A DNA stretch of 64,000 bases from Sphingomonas limnosediminicola (GTDB taxonomy: Bacteria > Pseudomonadota > Alphaproteobacteria > Sphingomonadales > Sphingomonadaceae). A program made the translations under genes and the position numbers. The stretch is taken from positions 2,269,501 to 2,333,500 of the forward strand of contig NZ_BAABBM010000001.1 of the NCBI RefSeq assembly GCF_039537965.1, read 5' to 3'. The notes below the pieces were generated by a model. It was not told the origin of the DNA. It did no database searches and was given only the letters and a program-made list of their open reading frames with translations. Below, piece after piece: positions 1 to 9,284 of the stretch (its first letter is position 1; each line of letters starts with the position of its first letter).

Positions 1-1511
<1,511 letters not shown>

Positions 1512-1826
1512 CTACGCTGCGCGCTTCAGCGCAGCCTCAACCTCGATCACCCCCAGAATGTCGCTTTCCTTCATGATCAGCAGGTCTTCGCCGCTGATCT
1601 TGACCTCGGTCCCCGACCATTTGCCGAAAAGGATTCGGTCGCCCGGTGCAACCGACAGCTCGACGAGCTTGCCGTTCTCGTCCCGCGCGCCTGGACCGAC
1701 GGCTACAACCTCGCCTTCCTGCGGCTTTTCCTTCGCTGTGTCGGGAATAATGATCCCGCCTGAAGTTTTCTCTTCAGCTTCGAGGCGGCGTACGACCACT
1801 CGGTCGTGCAAGGGGCGGAAATGCAT
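1512..1826 (-). CDS. groES: 10 kDa co-chaperonin GroES
   Basis: Heptameric lid of the GroEL chamber, 104 residues, the usual family length. The start chosen is ATG at 1826 ([19 protein letters not shown]), because GGAGGG sits just upstream; an in-frame start 11 codons earlier would begin in sequence unlike the family. The mobile loop ([19 protein letters not shown]) and the [14 protein letters not shown] strand are present. The gap to groEL is 45 bases, so the two form one operon. A CIRCE element lies 116 bases upstream, which predicts HrcA repression and heat induction. Confidence 0.97.
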   Translation of the reverse strand: MHFRPLHDRVVVRRLEAEEKTSGGIIIPDTAKEKPQEGEVVAVGPGARDENGKLVELSVAPGDRILFGKWSGTEVKISGEDLLIMKESDILGVIEVEAALKRAA

Positions 1827-1941
1827 GCATACCCTCCAATTGCAAAACGTGAATGTCATCGCCGGAGTCCCGCCGGGGACGCCAGGCGGGGCCGGATTTT
1901 GGAATTGAAATTCCCCTGTTCAAGGTCCGGAACGAAAATTT

Positions 1942-1968
1942 TTGGCACTCGTTGGCACAGAGTGCCAA
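1942..1968. promoter_or_regulatory. CIRCE operator (HrcA site) of groESL
   Basis: The sequence shows TTGGCACTC, nine bases, GAGTGCCAA: a perfect 9 bp inverted repeat with the CIRCE arm spacing, differing from the textbook TTAGCACTC arm only by a symmetrical A-to-G change. It lies upstream of groES. Such elements bind the repressor HrcA and give heat induction of groESL. The element is symmetric and could also affect the small rightward frame that starts at 2083. Confidence 0.93.
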
Positions 1969-2082
1969 TTTCCTGCGCCGAACGATTCCTTTGCCATCTT
2001 GACGGAAGCGCCAGACAGACAAAAATTTCTTCGGCCACGAGGCCCTAAAGTCTCAAAGCGGCAGTCAGGAAGGAGGATGACA

Positions 2083-2268
2083 GTGTCGCGATGGTTCTTC
2101 CCTCTCGATCACCCGTTCAAGGCACAGGTGCGGCCCAACTTCGAGCCCGAGGTCCGGCGTGCGATTCTTTCTCGCCTAACGTCCAGCGTGGCGCGACGTT
2201 CGTCAGGTAACTTCGGGCGCTCCGAATTTGATCTGGTCCCAAAAGGGGCGCGGGACTGCTCGGCATAG
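2083..2268 (+). CDS. possible small basic protein, 61 residues
   Basis: A GTG start at 2083 follows AGGAGG at 2071-2076 with six-base spacing, which is the main reason to list it; an ATG at 2077 is in frame but touches the ribosome site. The peptide begins VSRWFFPLDHPFKAQVRP and is rich in Arg and Ser. No family is recognised. It ends 15 bases before the usg-like gene, so the two could be cotranscribed. It may be a chance frame. Confidence 0.3.
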   Translation: MSRWFFPLDHPFKAQVRPNFEPEVRRAILSRLTSSVARRSSGNFGRSEFDLVPKGARDCSA

Positions 2269-2283
2269 AGGGACGGGCTCGGC

Positions 2284-2556
2284 ATGAAGGATCGCGCCTT
2301 TGTCGCGCAGATTGGCGGATCGAGGCTGACTACGGCGGAAATCTATTACTACAGGCCGGACGCCCGGTCTCTGCTCCAGCAATTCGTCTGGCAGGACTAT
2401 GATCTTCCACCGGATTTTCCGCTCCTGTTTCAATTCCTCGAGCATTGGCAGCGGGAGCTGGAAGGAGCGCTTCACTCGATCAGCATTTCGCACCAGGGCT
2501 TGTTGAAGCCAGCTGAATGGCATGCGGTCGATGGAGTCATTCACATTCGACGATGA
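2284..2556 (+). CDS. Usg-family protein
   Basis: A 90-residue protein with the signature of the Usg family of alphaproteobacteria, named for a frame near trp genes: LTTAEIYYYRPDARSLLQQF, then WQDYDLPPDFP, a WQRELEGALHS segment and a closing AEWHAVDGVIHIR. Length and order match the family. Its function is unknown; no trp genes lie nearby here. Start ATG at 2284 is the only one that preserves the normal N-terminus. It stands alone between groESL and a repeat-bearing spacer. Confidence 0.8.
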   Translation: MKDRAFVAQIGGSRLTTAEIYYYRPDARSLLQQFVWQDYDLPPDFPLLFQFLEHWQRELEGALHSISISHQGLLKPAEWHAVDGVIHIRR

Positions 2557-2676
2557 TGCAAGCTATTCAACCTGCACTAGCTTCTCGACGGCGAACCGGC
2601 ACCGACGACGGTTTTTCAGAAGCCCAATAGTGCGATGTCAGCTTGGGAAAGCTGTCGCTAGCTACGGGCTGAACAA

Positions 2677-2766
2677 ACGTCCGCTTGCGGGCCGGACCGC
2701 ACTGCCCGGCAATGACCGACAAGGGCGCGTCGCGGATATCCCCTGCCCTACGTCCAACTTTGGCCG
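2677..2766. repeat. dispersed repeat family B, copy 1
   Basis: About 90 bases that match 13592-13680 and, more weakly, 19819-19877. The shared features start with ACGTCCGCTT and, 37 bases later in each copy, have a block reading GAC(C/T)GA followed by AAGGGCGCGT, CGGA(T/C)ATCC, CTGCCCTACGTCCA and CTTTGGCCG. It fills the spacer between the usg-like gene and the DUF488 gene; the rest of 2557-2844 shows no gene. Confidence 0.75.
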
Positions 2767-2844
2767 TTTGTAGACCATCCGCTTGTGGCAGCTTAGGATT
2801 CAATCCGGCGATGCGCAGGCCTGGTGCTCGAAGGCGCCGACCGA

Positions 2845-3384
2845 TCACCCTCTCGCGGGGTAAAGCACCTTGCCATCCCTCGGCTCCGCTCCTGGTGTAA
2901 GTCGGGCCGGTTGGACGCGATCGTCACCCATCAGGTGAAGCACCGTTCTTCCGCGAGCGAGCAGATAGTCGGCGATGATCCGGCGGTGACAGCGCCACCA
3001 GACGGCTTCCGCACACATGATCGCGCAGCGACGTTCACGGGCGAGTTCGAGTAACTCCGCGAGGCCTGCCGCGAACTGATCGGATAGAGCGTAATCGGCA
3101 TAATTGTGGAAGCTCTTGTTTTCCCAGAATGCATTGGTCGACGCAGGGACTTCCGGAGATCGTCCGCGAAGTCCTCCGAGGGCCGCGATACGCGCATAGC
3201 CAAGCTGATATTGGCTTAGCTCGGCGCCGAGAACATCTTCATTATATTGCGGGTTGCGTCGCGATCGTGGAACCGTTCGAACATCGACTACGAGCGATAC
3301 TTGCCCGGCTCGCAGCAGTTCCACGAACTGAGGGATCGACCGGGTCGAATGTCCGACCGTGAAAATTGGCGCATCAGTCGTCAT
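2845..3384 (-). CDS. DUF488 domain protein
   Basis: A 179-residue cytoplasmic protein of the DUF488 family. It opens with IFTVGHSTRSIPQFVELL and then the family block LVVDVRTVPRSRRNPQYN; the mid part has NYADYALSDQF; the end has the conserved CAEAVWWRCHRRIIADYLL and VLHLMGDD. Such proteins are thought to be nucleic-acid related, but no activity is established. ATG at 3384 is the natural start although the ribosome site is weak. It is a single gene flanked by spacers. Confidence 0.88.
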   Translation of the reverse strand: MTTDAPIFTVGHSTRSIPQFVELLRAGQVSLVVDVRTVPRSRRNPQYNEDVLGAELSQYQLGYARIAALGGLRGRSPEVPASTNAFWENKSFHNYADYALSDQFAAGLAELLELARERRCAIMCAEAVWWRCHRRIIADYLLARGRTVLHLMGDDRVQPARLTPGAEPRDGKVLYPARG

Positions 3385-3561
3385 TACTTTGGTAACGTTT
3401 TAGCCCCGCTGATGGTGCGGATATCGCTCAGCGACCGTCAGGTGCTGGCCGAAGGCGGAACGTCCGGTTTCGGCGCGGGATTGCGCAAATCTGGCCGTTG
3501 AATCAAAATCGCTCTGTCGGCCGAAACCGCCCCACGCGGCCATTGAAGACATAGCAACAGG

Positions 3562-4887
3562 TTACCGTAGGGAGGCAGTCTCAGGTTTGTATTCTGCCGG
3601 AAGAAAAAGTGCCGAATGAGCCCACCCTGGGCCAGTGCGTCCATGGGGCCAGCGTTGCGACGTCAGATCAATGTAACCAGCGGATGATCCGGCAACATGC
3701 ACCGAGTCGTCGAACGAGGTGTGCCCCGTCCGCTCGTCGATCTTTAAAATGAAGAAGCCTTGTTGGCCGCCGTTGTGCGCACAAAGCACGAGGCGATCCG
3801 ATGCTGGGTCCCGTGCCAGCCAATGTGGTGCGAAGCCATGCGGAAGAAGTAAGCGCGAGCGCTCGCGCGGATGGCTCAGGTCACTGATATCAAGTGTCAC
3901 CAGCGTGGATCTGCCTCCCACTGGCATAAGCCACAGTTTGTCCCGGAGAATGAGCGGCACTGCGCAAGCACCCCGGTATTCGCCTGGCCCCTTCGGTTCG
4001 TCGGCATCGAAGGTGTAGACATTGCGGATCTGCGGTGTCGACGAGGTGACGCCAGTGAGAAGATTCAGACCGCAACCGTAAGTGCTAACGAGCACGTTGC
4101 CGTTCGCAAGAGCTCTGAGAGCAAAGGGCGCGTGCGCGGCGGTTAAGGCAACCGAGCCATCGCGGTTTACGCCCGGCGGCACGGGAATAGTGTGCAGCAG
4201 CTTGAAGTCAGAATAGCGCCAGACCTGCACGACGTCGGCGGCACTTTCCTCCATCATGGCCGCGCTGGTCGTGACGATACGGTCGATTTTGGGTAGCATC
4301 GTGAGCGCATAGACGCGGACGGGCTCTCTGGTGTCTGCGGCCGCGCTCGCCCGCCTCAAGAGACGCCCAGACGCGTCATACTCCGCGATACCACCTGGTC
4401 CGCCTGGAAACGTTTTATCGCCTGCGCGTGGGCTTGGGCCTTCGCTTCTCAGGAAGCCAACGAGTACATTGCCGTTCGGCAATCTATAGAAATCATGTGG
4501 GAAACGTAGCGGTGCGGGCGGTCGGATCCGCTTTTCGATGGCGACGTGCAGCGGATCGTGAATGTCGAGCAGTAGAATGTCTTCGTGATGATGCGAGTTC
4601 GCAAACAACAGGCGGCCGGACGGCGGTAGCCAATATTCCATGTGGTGCGGCATTGATCCCTTCGTGCCGATCGGTGTCGTTGCGATCACCTTGCCAAGCG
4701 TGGTGCTCCCACGCCGCAAGTCTAGCGTTGCGAGGAAATCCTGGTCAGCCTCATCGGTATCGCCAACGAAAGCCAGCAGGAAGGCAGAGGGGCCTAGCAC
4801 AGACGCAACACCCGCCCTGCCGAGGGGAGAGACCGAAGCAACCAAGATCAAGAGCGCCAGCAATCCCATCCGGCAACGACTGAACAT
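3562..4887 (-). CDS. secreted beta-propeller protein resembling selenium-binding protein
   Basis: 441 residues starting with a probable signal peptide (MFSRCRMGLLALLILVAS then a hydrophobic run). The body has repeated strand and turn segments such as HHMEYWLPPSGRLLFANSHH, a histidine-rich HHHED turn, REPVRVYALTMLPKIDRIV, DVVQVWRYSDFKLLHTIPVP and a late HGFAPHWLA. These resemble the SBP56/methanethiol oxidase propeller family, whose histidines bind metal. A ribosome site GGAAGGA precedes ATG at 4887. It may share a transcript with the GlxA-type gene upstream (23-base gap). Exact substrate is unknown; a generic seven-blade propeller is the alternative. Confidence 0.6.
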   Translation of the reverse strand: MFSRCRMGLLALLILVASVSPLGRAGVASVLGPSAFLLAFVGDTDEADQDFLATLDLRRGSTTLGKVIATTPIGTKGSMPHHMEYWLPPSGRLLFANSHHHEDILLLDIHDPLHVAIEKRIRPPAPLRFPHDFYRLPNGNVLVGFLRSEGPSPRAGDKTFPGGPGGIAEYDASGRLLRRASAAADTREPVRVYALTMLPKIDRIVTTSAAMMEESAADVVQVWRYSDFKLLHTIPVPPGVNRDGSVALTAAHAPFALRALANGNVLVSTYGCGLNLLTGVTSSTPQIRNVYTFDADEPKGPGEYRGACAVPLILRDKLWLMPVGGRSTLVTLDISDLSHPRERSRLLLPHGFAPHWLARDPASDRLVLCAHNGGQQGFFILKIDERTGHTSFDDSVHVAGSSAGYIDLTSQRWPHGRTGPGWAHSALFLPAEYKPETASLR

Positions 4888-4910
4888 CTGTCGATCCTTC
4901 CTGTAGGTCT

Positions 4911-5903
4911 TTAGGCCGCAACCTCGAGATCGGCGCCGGCTCCAAAGCGCCTCCTATATTCGCCGGGTGTGATACCTATCAGCCGGCGAAACAGTCGTCG
5001 GAAGGCTGCCGGGTCTTCATAGCCGACGCTCCATGCGATTTGGTCGACAGGCCGCCTTGTAAACTGGAGCAATTCGCGCGCCTTTCCGATCCTGAGCTGT
5101 TGAACATATTCAGTGGGCTTCAGCCCAGTCGCCCCCTTGAACCGTCGGAGGAACGTCCGTTCCTCAAGACCGGCTTCGCGCGCCATCTCGGATACCTGAA
5201 TCCGCTTCACCGCACGTGTTTGGAGCCAATGCTGCACCTTAAGGATCGCGTCGTCGCCGTGCTCAAGTCGAGGAGAGAAGCTGCTATAGTGCCGTTGCTC
5301 GCGCCCGGCCGGATCGATGAGGAAAAATTGCCCCGTCTCGACCATCACGGTTGGGCCGAGCAGGCGGTCGACAAGCCGCAGCGCAAGATCCGTCCAAGCC
5401 ATCAGCCCGCCGGCCGTGATGATGTCCCCATCCTCGATGACGATCTTTCCGGGCTCCATCGCTACATCCGGAAAATGCTCTCTGAACAAGTCAGCGAAGA
5501 GCCAGTGCGTCGTGGCCGGGCGCCCTGCGAGTAGTCCAGTGGCGCCAAGGAGGAACACACCCCCGCAGTTGGCGGCGAGGGTAGCGCCAGCGTCGTGGCG
5601 CTCCCGCAGCCATTCGGCAAATGGCGCTGCTTCTTCACCTAGGATCGGTCCAGTGAGTCGACCCGGCGTGACGATCACGTGAGGGGCACCCTCGAGCGCG
5701 GGATCGGTGTCAAAAGAGCGATCGATGCGGCCCGTCGGATTCATGCTCCAGTGAGAAACTCGCAGGCGTCGTCCACCCCTCTTAGTCGAGAAGTCACTCG
5801 CTACGCCAAGCAGGTCCGTCATCCCGTGGACCATCGCCATTTGGCAACCAGGGTAGAGGACGAGCCCTACCTCGGGTGGCCCCACCTGCGCCGCTTGCCC
5901 CAT
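4911..5903 (-). CDS. GlxA-family transcriptional regulator (DJ-1/PfpI plus AraC domains)
   Basis: About 330 residues. The N-terminal two thirds is a DJ-1/PfpI-like sensor fold with the elbow AANCGGVFLLGATGLL, where a cysteine sits at the usual nucleophile place, followed by GRPATTHW. The C-terminal third is an AraC-type double helix-turn-helix (VSEMAREAGLEERTFLRRFK, then IAWSVGYEDPAAFRRLFRR). ATG at 5903 is preferred to an upstream GTG at 5924 because GGAAGGA stands six bases before it. It is divergent from the hydrolase cluster, and a 22 bp direct repeat between them is a plausible target. The ligand is unknown. Confidence 0.87.
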   Translation of the reverse strand: MGQAAQVGPPEVGLVLYPGCQMAMVHGMTDLLGVASDFSTKRGGRRLRVSHWSMNPTGRIDRSFDTDPALEGAPHVIVTPGRLTGPILGEEAAPFAEWLRERHDAGATLAANCGGVFLLGATGLLAGRPATTHWLFADLFREHFPDVAMEPGKIVIEDGDIITAGGLMAWTDLALRLVDRLLGPTVMVETGQFFLIDPAGREQRHYSSFSPRLEHGDDAILKVQHWLQTRAVKRIQVSEMAREAGLEERTFLRRFKGATGLKPTEYVQQLRIGKARELLQFTRRPVDQIAWSVGYEDPAAFRRLFRRLIGITPGEYRRRFGAGADLEVAA

Positions 5904-5994
5904 CAGACGTCCTTCCAGGGACACCAGCGGTCAGTAGTGGATTTGTCAATTCCGGCTCGATTTTTGTCGGATGCAACAATCCACGTCGGTCCGA

Positions 5995-6041
5995 GTCCCG
6001 ACGATAACCGTAACACGCGGTCCCAACGATAGCCGTAACAC
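5995..6041. promoter_or_regulatory. two 22 bp direct repeats, candidate operator
   Basis: Positions 5995-6016 and 6020-6041 agree at 20 of 22 places (core CGATA(A/G)CCGTAACAC) with a 25 bp period. They lie between the GlxA-type regulator (leftward) and the hydrolase gene (rightward). AraC-family proteins commonly bind tandem direct repeats, so this is a good candidate for that regulator; binding is inferred only. Confidence 0.55.
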
Positions 6042-6129
6042 AGGTTTGGAGCGTCGTCCCGGCCGATCTGTCGAAGCCGATCGGTCCAAACGCCGGGCAC
6101 CGCCGCTCGCCTTGAAGAGGGAGAGGGTG

Positions 6130-7071
6130 ATGAGCACGAACGTCCTAGAACGCACGACCAGCGAGACGCGCCACGTGGCATCCAGTATTCCAGTCACCCG
6201 CTATCGAACCGCGACAGTTGACGGACTGAACATATTCTATCGCGAGGCGGGGCCAGCGGACGGACCAAACCTCTTATTGCTGCACGGCTTCCCCACCTCC
6301 TCGCACATGTTCCGCCAGTTGATCCCGCTGCTTGCTGATCGATACCGCGTCATTGCTCCTGATTATCCGGGTTATGGACAGAGCGACGCGCCGGATCGGG
6401 CCAGCTTCAGCTATTCCTTTGATCGTTTTGCTGAGCTCGTCGACCAGCTTCTCGACCAGATCGGGGTCGACCGCTTTGCCATGTATGTAATGGACTACGG
6501 CGCGCCCGTCGGTTGGCGCCTCGCGCTCAAGGATCCCGGCCGCGTCACTGGGTTGATCGTCCAAAACGGCAACGCTTACGACGAGGGCCTCAAGGAGTTC
6601 TGGGATCCAATCAAAGCATATTGGGCCGAGGGATCGATCGAAGCGCGGAACGCGCTTCGTAAGCTGCTGACGCTGGAGACCACCAAATTCCAATACACTG
6701 ACGGCATGTCGGACGTGAGCCGGATCTCCCCGGACAATTGGGTCCATGACCAAGCTCTGCTCGACCGCCCCGGAAACGACGAGATCCAGCTCGACATGTT
6801 CTACGATTATCGGACGAACCTGGAGCTCTATCCACGGGTGCAGTCGTGGCTACGCGAATACGAACCCCCGACGCTCATTGTCTGGGGCAAAAACGACTAC
6901 ATTTTCCCGGCTGCTGGCGCGACACCGTATCTTCGAGACGTTCCGGACGCCGAGCTACACTTGCTCGACACCGGCCATTTCGCGCTTGAGGACAAGCTCG
7001 ACGAGATGGTCCCGCTCATCCGCGACTTCCTCGGTCGCACTCTCCGCCCCGATAGCCAACGCTCCCTGTAA
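6130..7071 (+). CDS. alpha/beta hydrolase of the haloalkane dehalogenase / epoxide hydrolase type
   Basis: 313 residues. An oxyanion segment [16 protein letters not shown] is followed by the nucleophile elbow [10 protein letters not shown], in which the nucleophile is Asp rather than Ser; this is the hallmark of dehalogenases and epoxide hydrolases. A cap region follows, then [10 protein letters not shown] (acid) and DTGHFALED (catalytic His). Start ATG at 6130 has GAGAGGG just upstream. It heads a rightward series of hydrolase genes. The substrate cannot be read from the sequence; a C-C hydrolase is less likely because of the Asp. Confidence 0.85.
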   Translation: MSTNVLERTTSETRHVASSIPVTRYRTATVDGLNIFYREAGPADGPNLLLLHGFPTSSHMFRQLIPLLADRYRVIAPDYPGYGQSDAPDRASFSYSFDRFAELVDQLLDQIGVDRFAMYVMDYGAPVGWRLALKDPGRVTGLIVQNGNAYDEGLKEFWDPIKAYWAEGSIEARNALRKLLTLETTKFQYTDGMSDVSRISPDNWVHDQALLDRPGNDEIQLDMFYDYRTNLELYPRVQSWLREYEPPTLIVWGKNDYIFPAAGATPYLRDVPDAELHLLDTGHFALEDKLDEMVPLIRDFLGRTLRPDSQRSL

Positions 7072-7104
7072 GTGCCGCCTCACCATCTCTTGGAGGCCAC
7101 ACTC

Positions 7105-7542
7105 ATGGCTGCAACAGCGATCGCAAGCGATGTGTCCGCTCAGAGCGCGCGTGGCGTCATTGGCGCGACACCTCTAGTCGCTCTTGACCACGAGCCTGCT
7201 CCCCGGCTCGTCGTCGACCCGCCCCTCCCCCAACCCCTCTCCGAGGGGCGGGTCTTCATCCAATACAGGACCGAGAACCTTCGGGTGCTGCCGGTCTTCG
7301 GAGCAGGCGCGCTGGGCGTATCCCCTAGGATAGGTCACCTCCATGTGACCGTGGACGACGCCCCTTGGCATTTCGTCGATGCAAGCGGCGGAACAATCGT
7401 GCTCGTCGGCTTGGGTGAAGGACCGCATAACGTGCTGATTGAGCTCGCTGATCCCACGCATCGGGTGATCGCGGCACAGGCGCTGCACTTCGTCGTCCCC
7501 GTACAATCGAAACATCAAACACCTCCGCCGGGTGGCCGCTGA
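7105..7542 (+). CDS. DUF6130-type small protein
   Basis: 145 residues starting at ATG 7105, chosen because TTGGAGG stands eight bases upstream. After a low-complexity N-terminus it has a strand-rich domain with IGHLHVTVDDAPWHFVDASG, then VGLGEGPHNVLIELADP, as in the DUF6130 family often seen beside alpha/beta hydrolases. Function unknown. The first 25 residues are not a strong signal peptide. It lies 33 bases after the Asp hydrolase and 36 before the next one, so the three are probably one transcript. Confidence 0.65.
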   Translation: MAATAIASDVSAQSARGVIGATPLVALDHEPAPRLVVDPPLPQPLSEGRVFIQYRTENLRVLPVFGAGALGVSPRIGHLHVTVDDAPWHFVDASGGTIVLVGLGEGPHNVLIELADPTHRVIAAQALHFVVPVQSKHQTPPPGGR

Positions 7543-7578
7543 GCTGATCCGCAAGACTGCAGACTGAAGGAAGAACAC

Positions 7579-8454
7579 ATGTCCATGCTGAAGACATCTG
7601 ACGGTACCCGCATTTTCTATAAGGATTGGGGCCCCAAAGACGCCCAAGCCGTTGTGTTTCATCACGGATGGCCGCTGAGCGCAGACGACTGGGACAACCA
7701 GCTGATGTTCTTCCTGGGGCAAGGTTTTCGAGTGATCGCCCACGACCGTCGAGGGCATGGCCGCTCCGACCAGACCGACACCGGAAACGACATGAACACC
7801 TATGCCGCGGACGTCGCAGAACTTACTTCAGCCCTCGACCTCAAAAACGCGATCCATGTCGGCCACTCGACCGGCGGCGGCGAGGTTACCCGCTACGTGG
7901 CGCGCGCAGAACGCGGACGGGTTTCGATGGCCATCATTATCAGCGCTATTCCGCCGGTCATGATCCGCACGGAGAGTAATCCTGGCGGGTTGCCGATCGA
8001 AGTGTTCGACGGATATCGCTCGGCCGTCGCGAGTAATCGCGCTCAGACTTATCTCGAGATCGCCAGCGGCCCCTTTTACGGCTTCAACCGCCCGGGCGCC
8101 AAGCCGATCGAGGGTGCGATCCGCAACTGGTGGCGGCAAGGCATGATGGGCGGCATCAAAGCCCATTATGATTGCATCAAGGTGTTCTCCGAGACGGACC
8201 TCACCGAGGACTTAAAGGCTATCGATGTGCCGGTGCTGGTCCTCCACAGCGACGACGACCAGATCGTACCTTATGAGGACTCTGCACCGCTCGCTGTGAA
8301 GCTCCTGAAGCGGGGCACGCTGAAAACTTATCGGGGCCTGCCGCACGGGATGCCGACAACGCATGCTGATGTCATTAATACCGACATCCTCGCCTTCGTT
8401 CACGAGCAGTTGGCCGCCGAACAGCGGGCGGCCCGGCCTGAATTGGTCGCCTGA
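7579..8454 (+). CDS. alpha/beta hydrolase, non-heme chloroperoxidase-like
   Basis: 291 residues of the cofactor-free haloperoxidase group of serine hydrolases. It has VFHHGWPLSADDWDNQL near the oxyanion hole, DRRGHGRSDQ, the nucleophile elbow GHSTGGGEVTRY, the acid in VLHSDDDQIVP and the histidine in GLPHGMPTTHADVIN. In vivo such proteins usually act as esterases or perhydrolases. ATG at 7579 follows GAAGGAAG. It is the third rightward gene of the cluster. Confidence 0.88.
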   Translation: MSMLKTSDGTRIFYKDWGPKDAQAVVFHHGWPLSADDWDNQLMFFLGQGFRVIAHDRRGHGRSDQTDTGNDMNTYAADVAELTSALDLKNAIHVGHSTGGGEVTRYVARAERGRVSMAIIISAIPPVMIRTESNPGGLPIEVFDGYRSAVASNRAQTYLEIASGPFYGFNRPGAKPIEGAIRNWWRQGMMGGIKAHYDCIKVFSETDLTEDLKAIDVPVLVLHSDDDQIVPYEDSAPLAVKLLKRGTLKTYRGLPHGMPTTHADVINTDILAFVHEQLAAEQRAARPELVA

Positions 8455-8501
8455 GAGGGGCGTCTCTTCGATCAGCCATCCGCAGGAACAAGGACAAGAC
8501 C

Positions 8502-9284
8502 ATGCTCAGACTCGCTACGGCGCTCGCCGCGCTTATGTTGATTGCCGCACCGGCTTGGGCGCAGCAACCTGCACCAGCCAAGCCGACTGTCATCCTGGTG
8601 CACGGCGCTTTCGCAGAGTCCGCTGGCTGGAACGGCGTGATCAGCAGGCTGCGGGCGAAGGGGTATCCCGTGATTGCCGCAGCGGTCCCGCTTCGTAGCC
8701 TCAAAGGAGATGCGGCGTACGTGGGCGCGCTGGTCTCTGCGGAGCCGGGACCTGTGGTTCTCGTCGGTCACTCGTACGGTGGCGAGGTCATCTCGGTTGC
8801 TGGGGCTGGCCATCCCAACGTGAAGGCACTCGTGTTCGTCGACGGACTGGCGCCGGAGGTCGGTGAAAGTGCCGCGAGCCTCGGCGCGCGCTTCCCAACT
8901 GCCACGCTTGCGCAAGCCCTAGCGCCGCCCGTGGTGCTGCCCGATGGAAGCGCCGATATCTACATTTCACCGGCGAAGTATCATGATCAGTTCGCCGCCG
9001 ACGTTCCCACCGCCGAGGCGGCGCTCATGGCTGCCACGCAGCGACCCATCGTGAAATCGGCACTCGAGGAGCCGGCTGCCGCCTTGTCGTGGCGGAGTGT
9101 CCCGTCTTGGTTCGTGTGGGGGTCCCGTGACCTCAACATCCCACCGGCGCTGCACGCCTTTATGGCCAAGCGCGCGCATGCACGCGAGGCGGTGGAGGTT
9201 CCCGGTGGCTCGCACGTCGTGATGATCTCGCATCCTGATCTGGTGGCCGCGATGATCGAGCGTGCCGCTCAACCAGGACAATGA
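8502..9284 (+). CDS. secreted alpha/beta hydrolase
   Basis: 260 residues with a clear Sec signal peptide (MLRLATALAALMLIAAPAWA, cleaved before QQPAPA). The mature part has VILVHGAFAESAGWNGV, the nucleophile elbow GHSYGGEVIS, FVWGSRDLNIPP for the acid, and GGSHVVMISHP for the histidine, the pattern of EstC-like small hydrolases. It would act in the periplasm, unlike its cytoplasmic neighbours. It overlaps the start of the next gene by four bases (ATGA), so translation is probably coupled. Confidence 0.86.
   Translation: MLRLATALAALMLIAAPAWAQQPAPAKPTVILVHGAFAESAGWNGVISRLRAKGYPVIAAAVPLRSLKGDAAYVGALVSAEPGPVVLVGHSYGGEVISVAGAGHPNVKALVFVDGLAPEVGESAASLGARFPTATLAQALAPPVVLPDGSADIYISPAKYHDQFAADVPTAEAALMAATQRPIVKSALEEPAAALSWRSVPSWFVWGSRDLNIPPALHAFMAKRAHAREAVEVPGGSHVVMISHPDLVAAMIERAAQPGQ

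Noticed and set aside
3499..3511. TGAATCAAAATCG shared between 3499-3511 and about 14286-14298
   Set aside because: Thirteen bases without further similarity on either side; could be chance.
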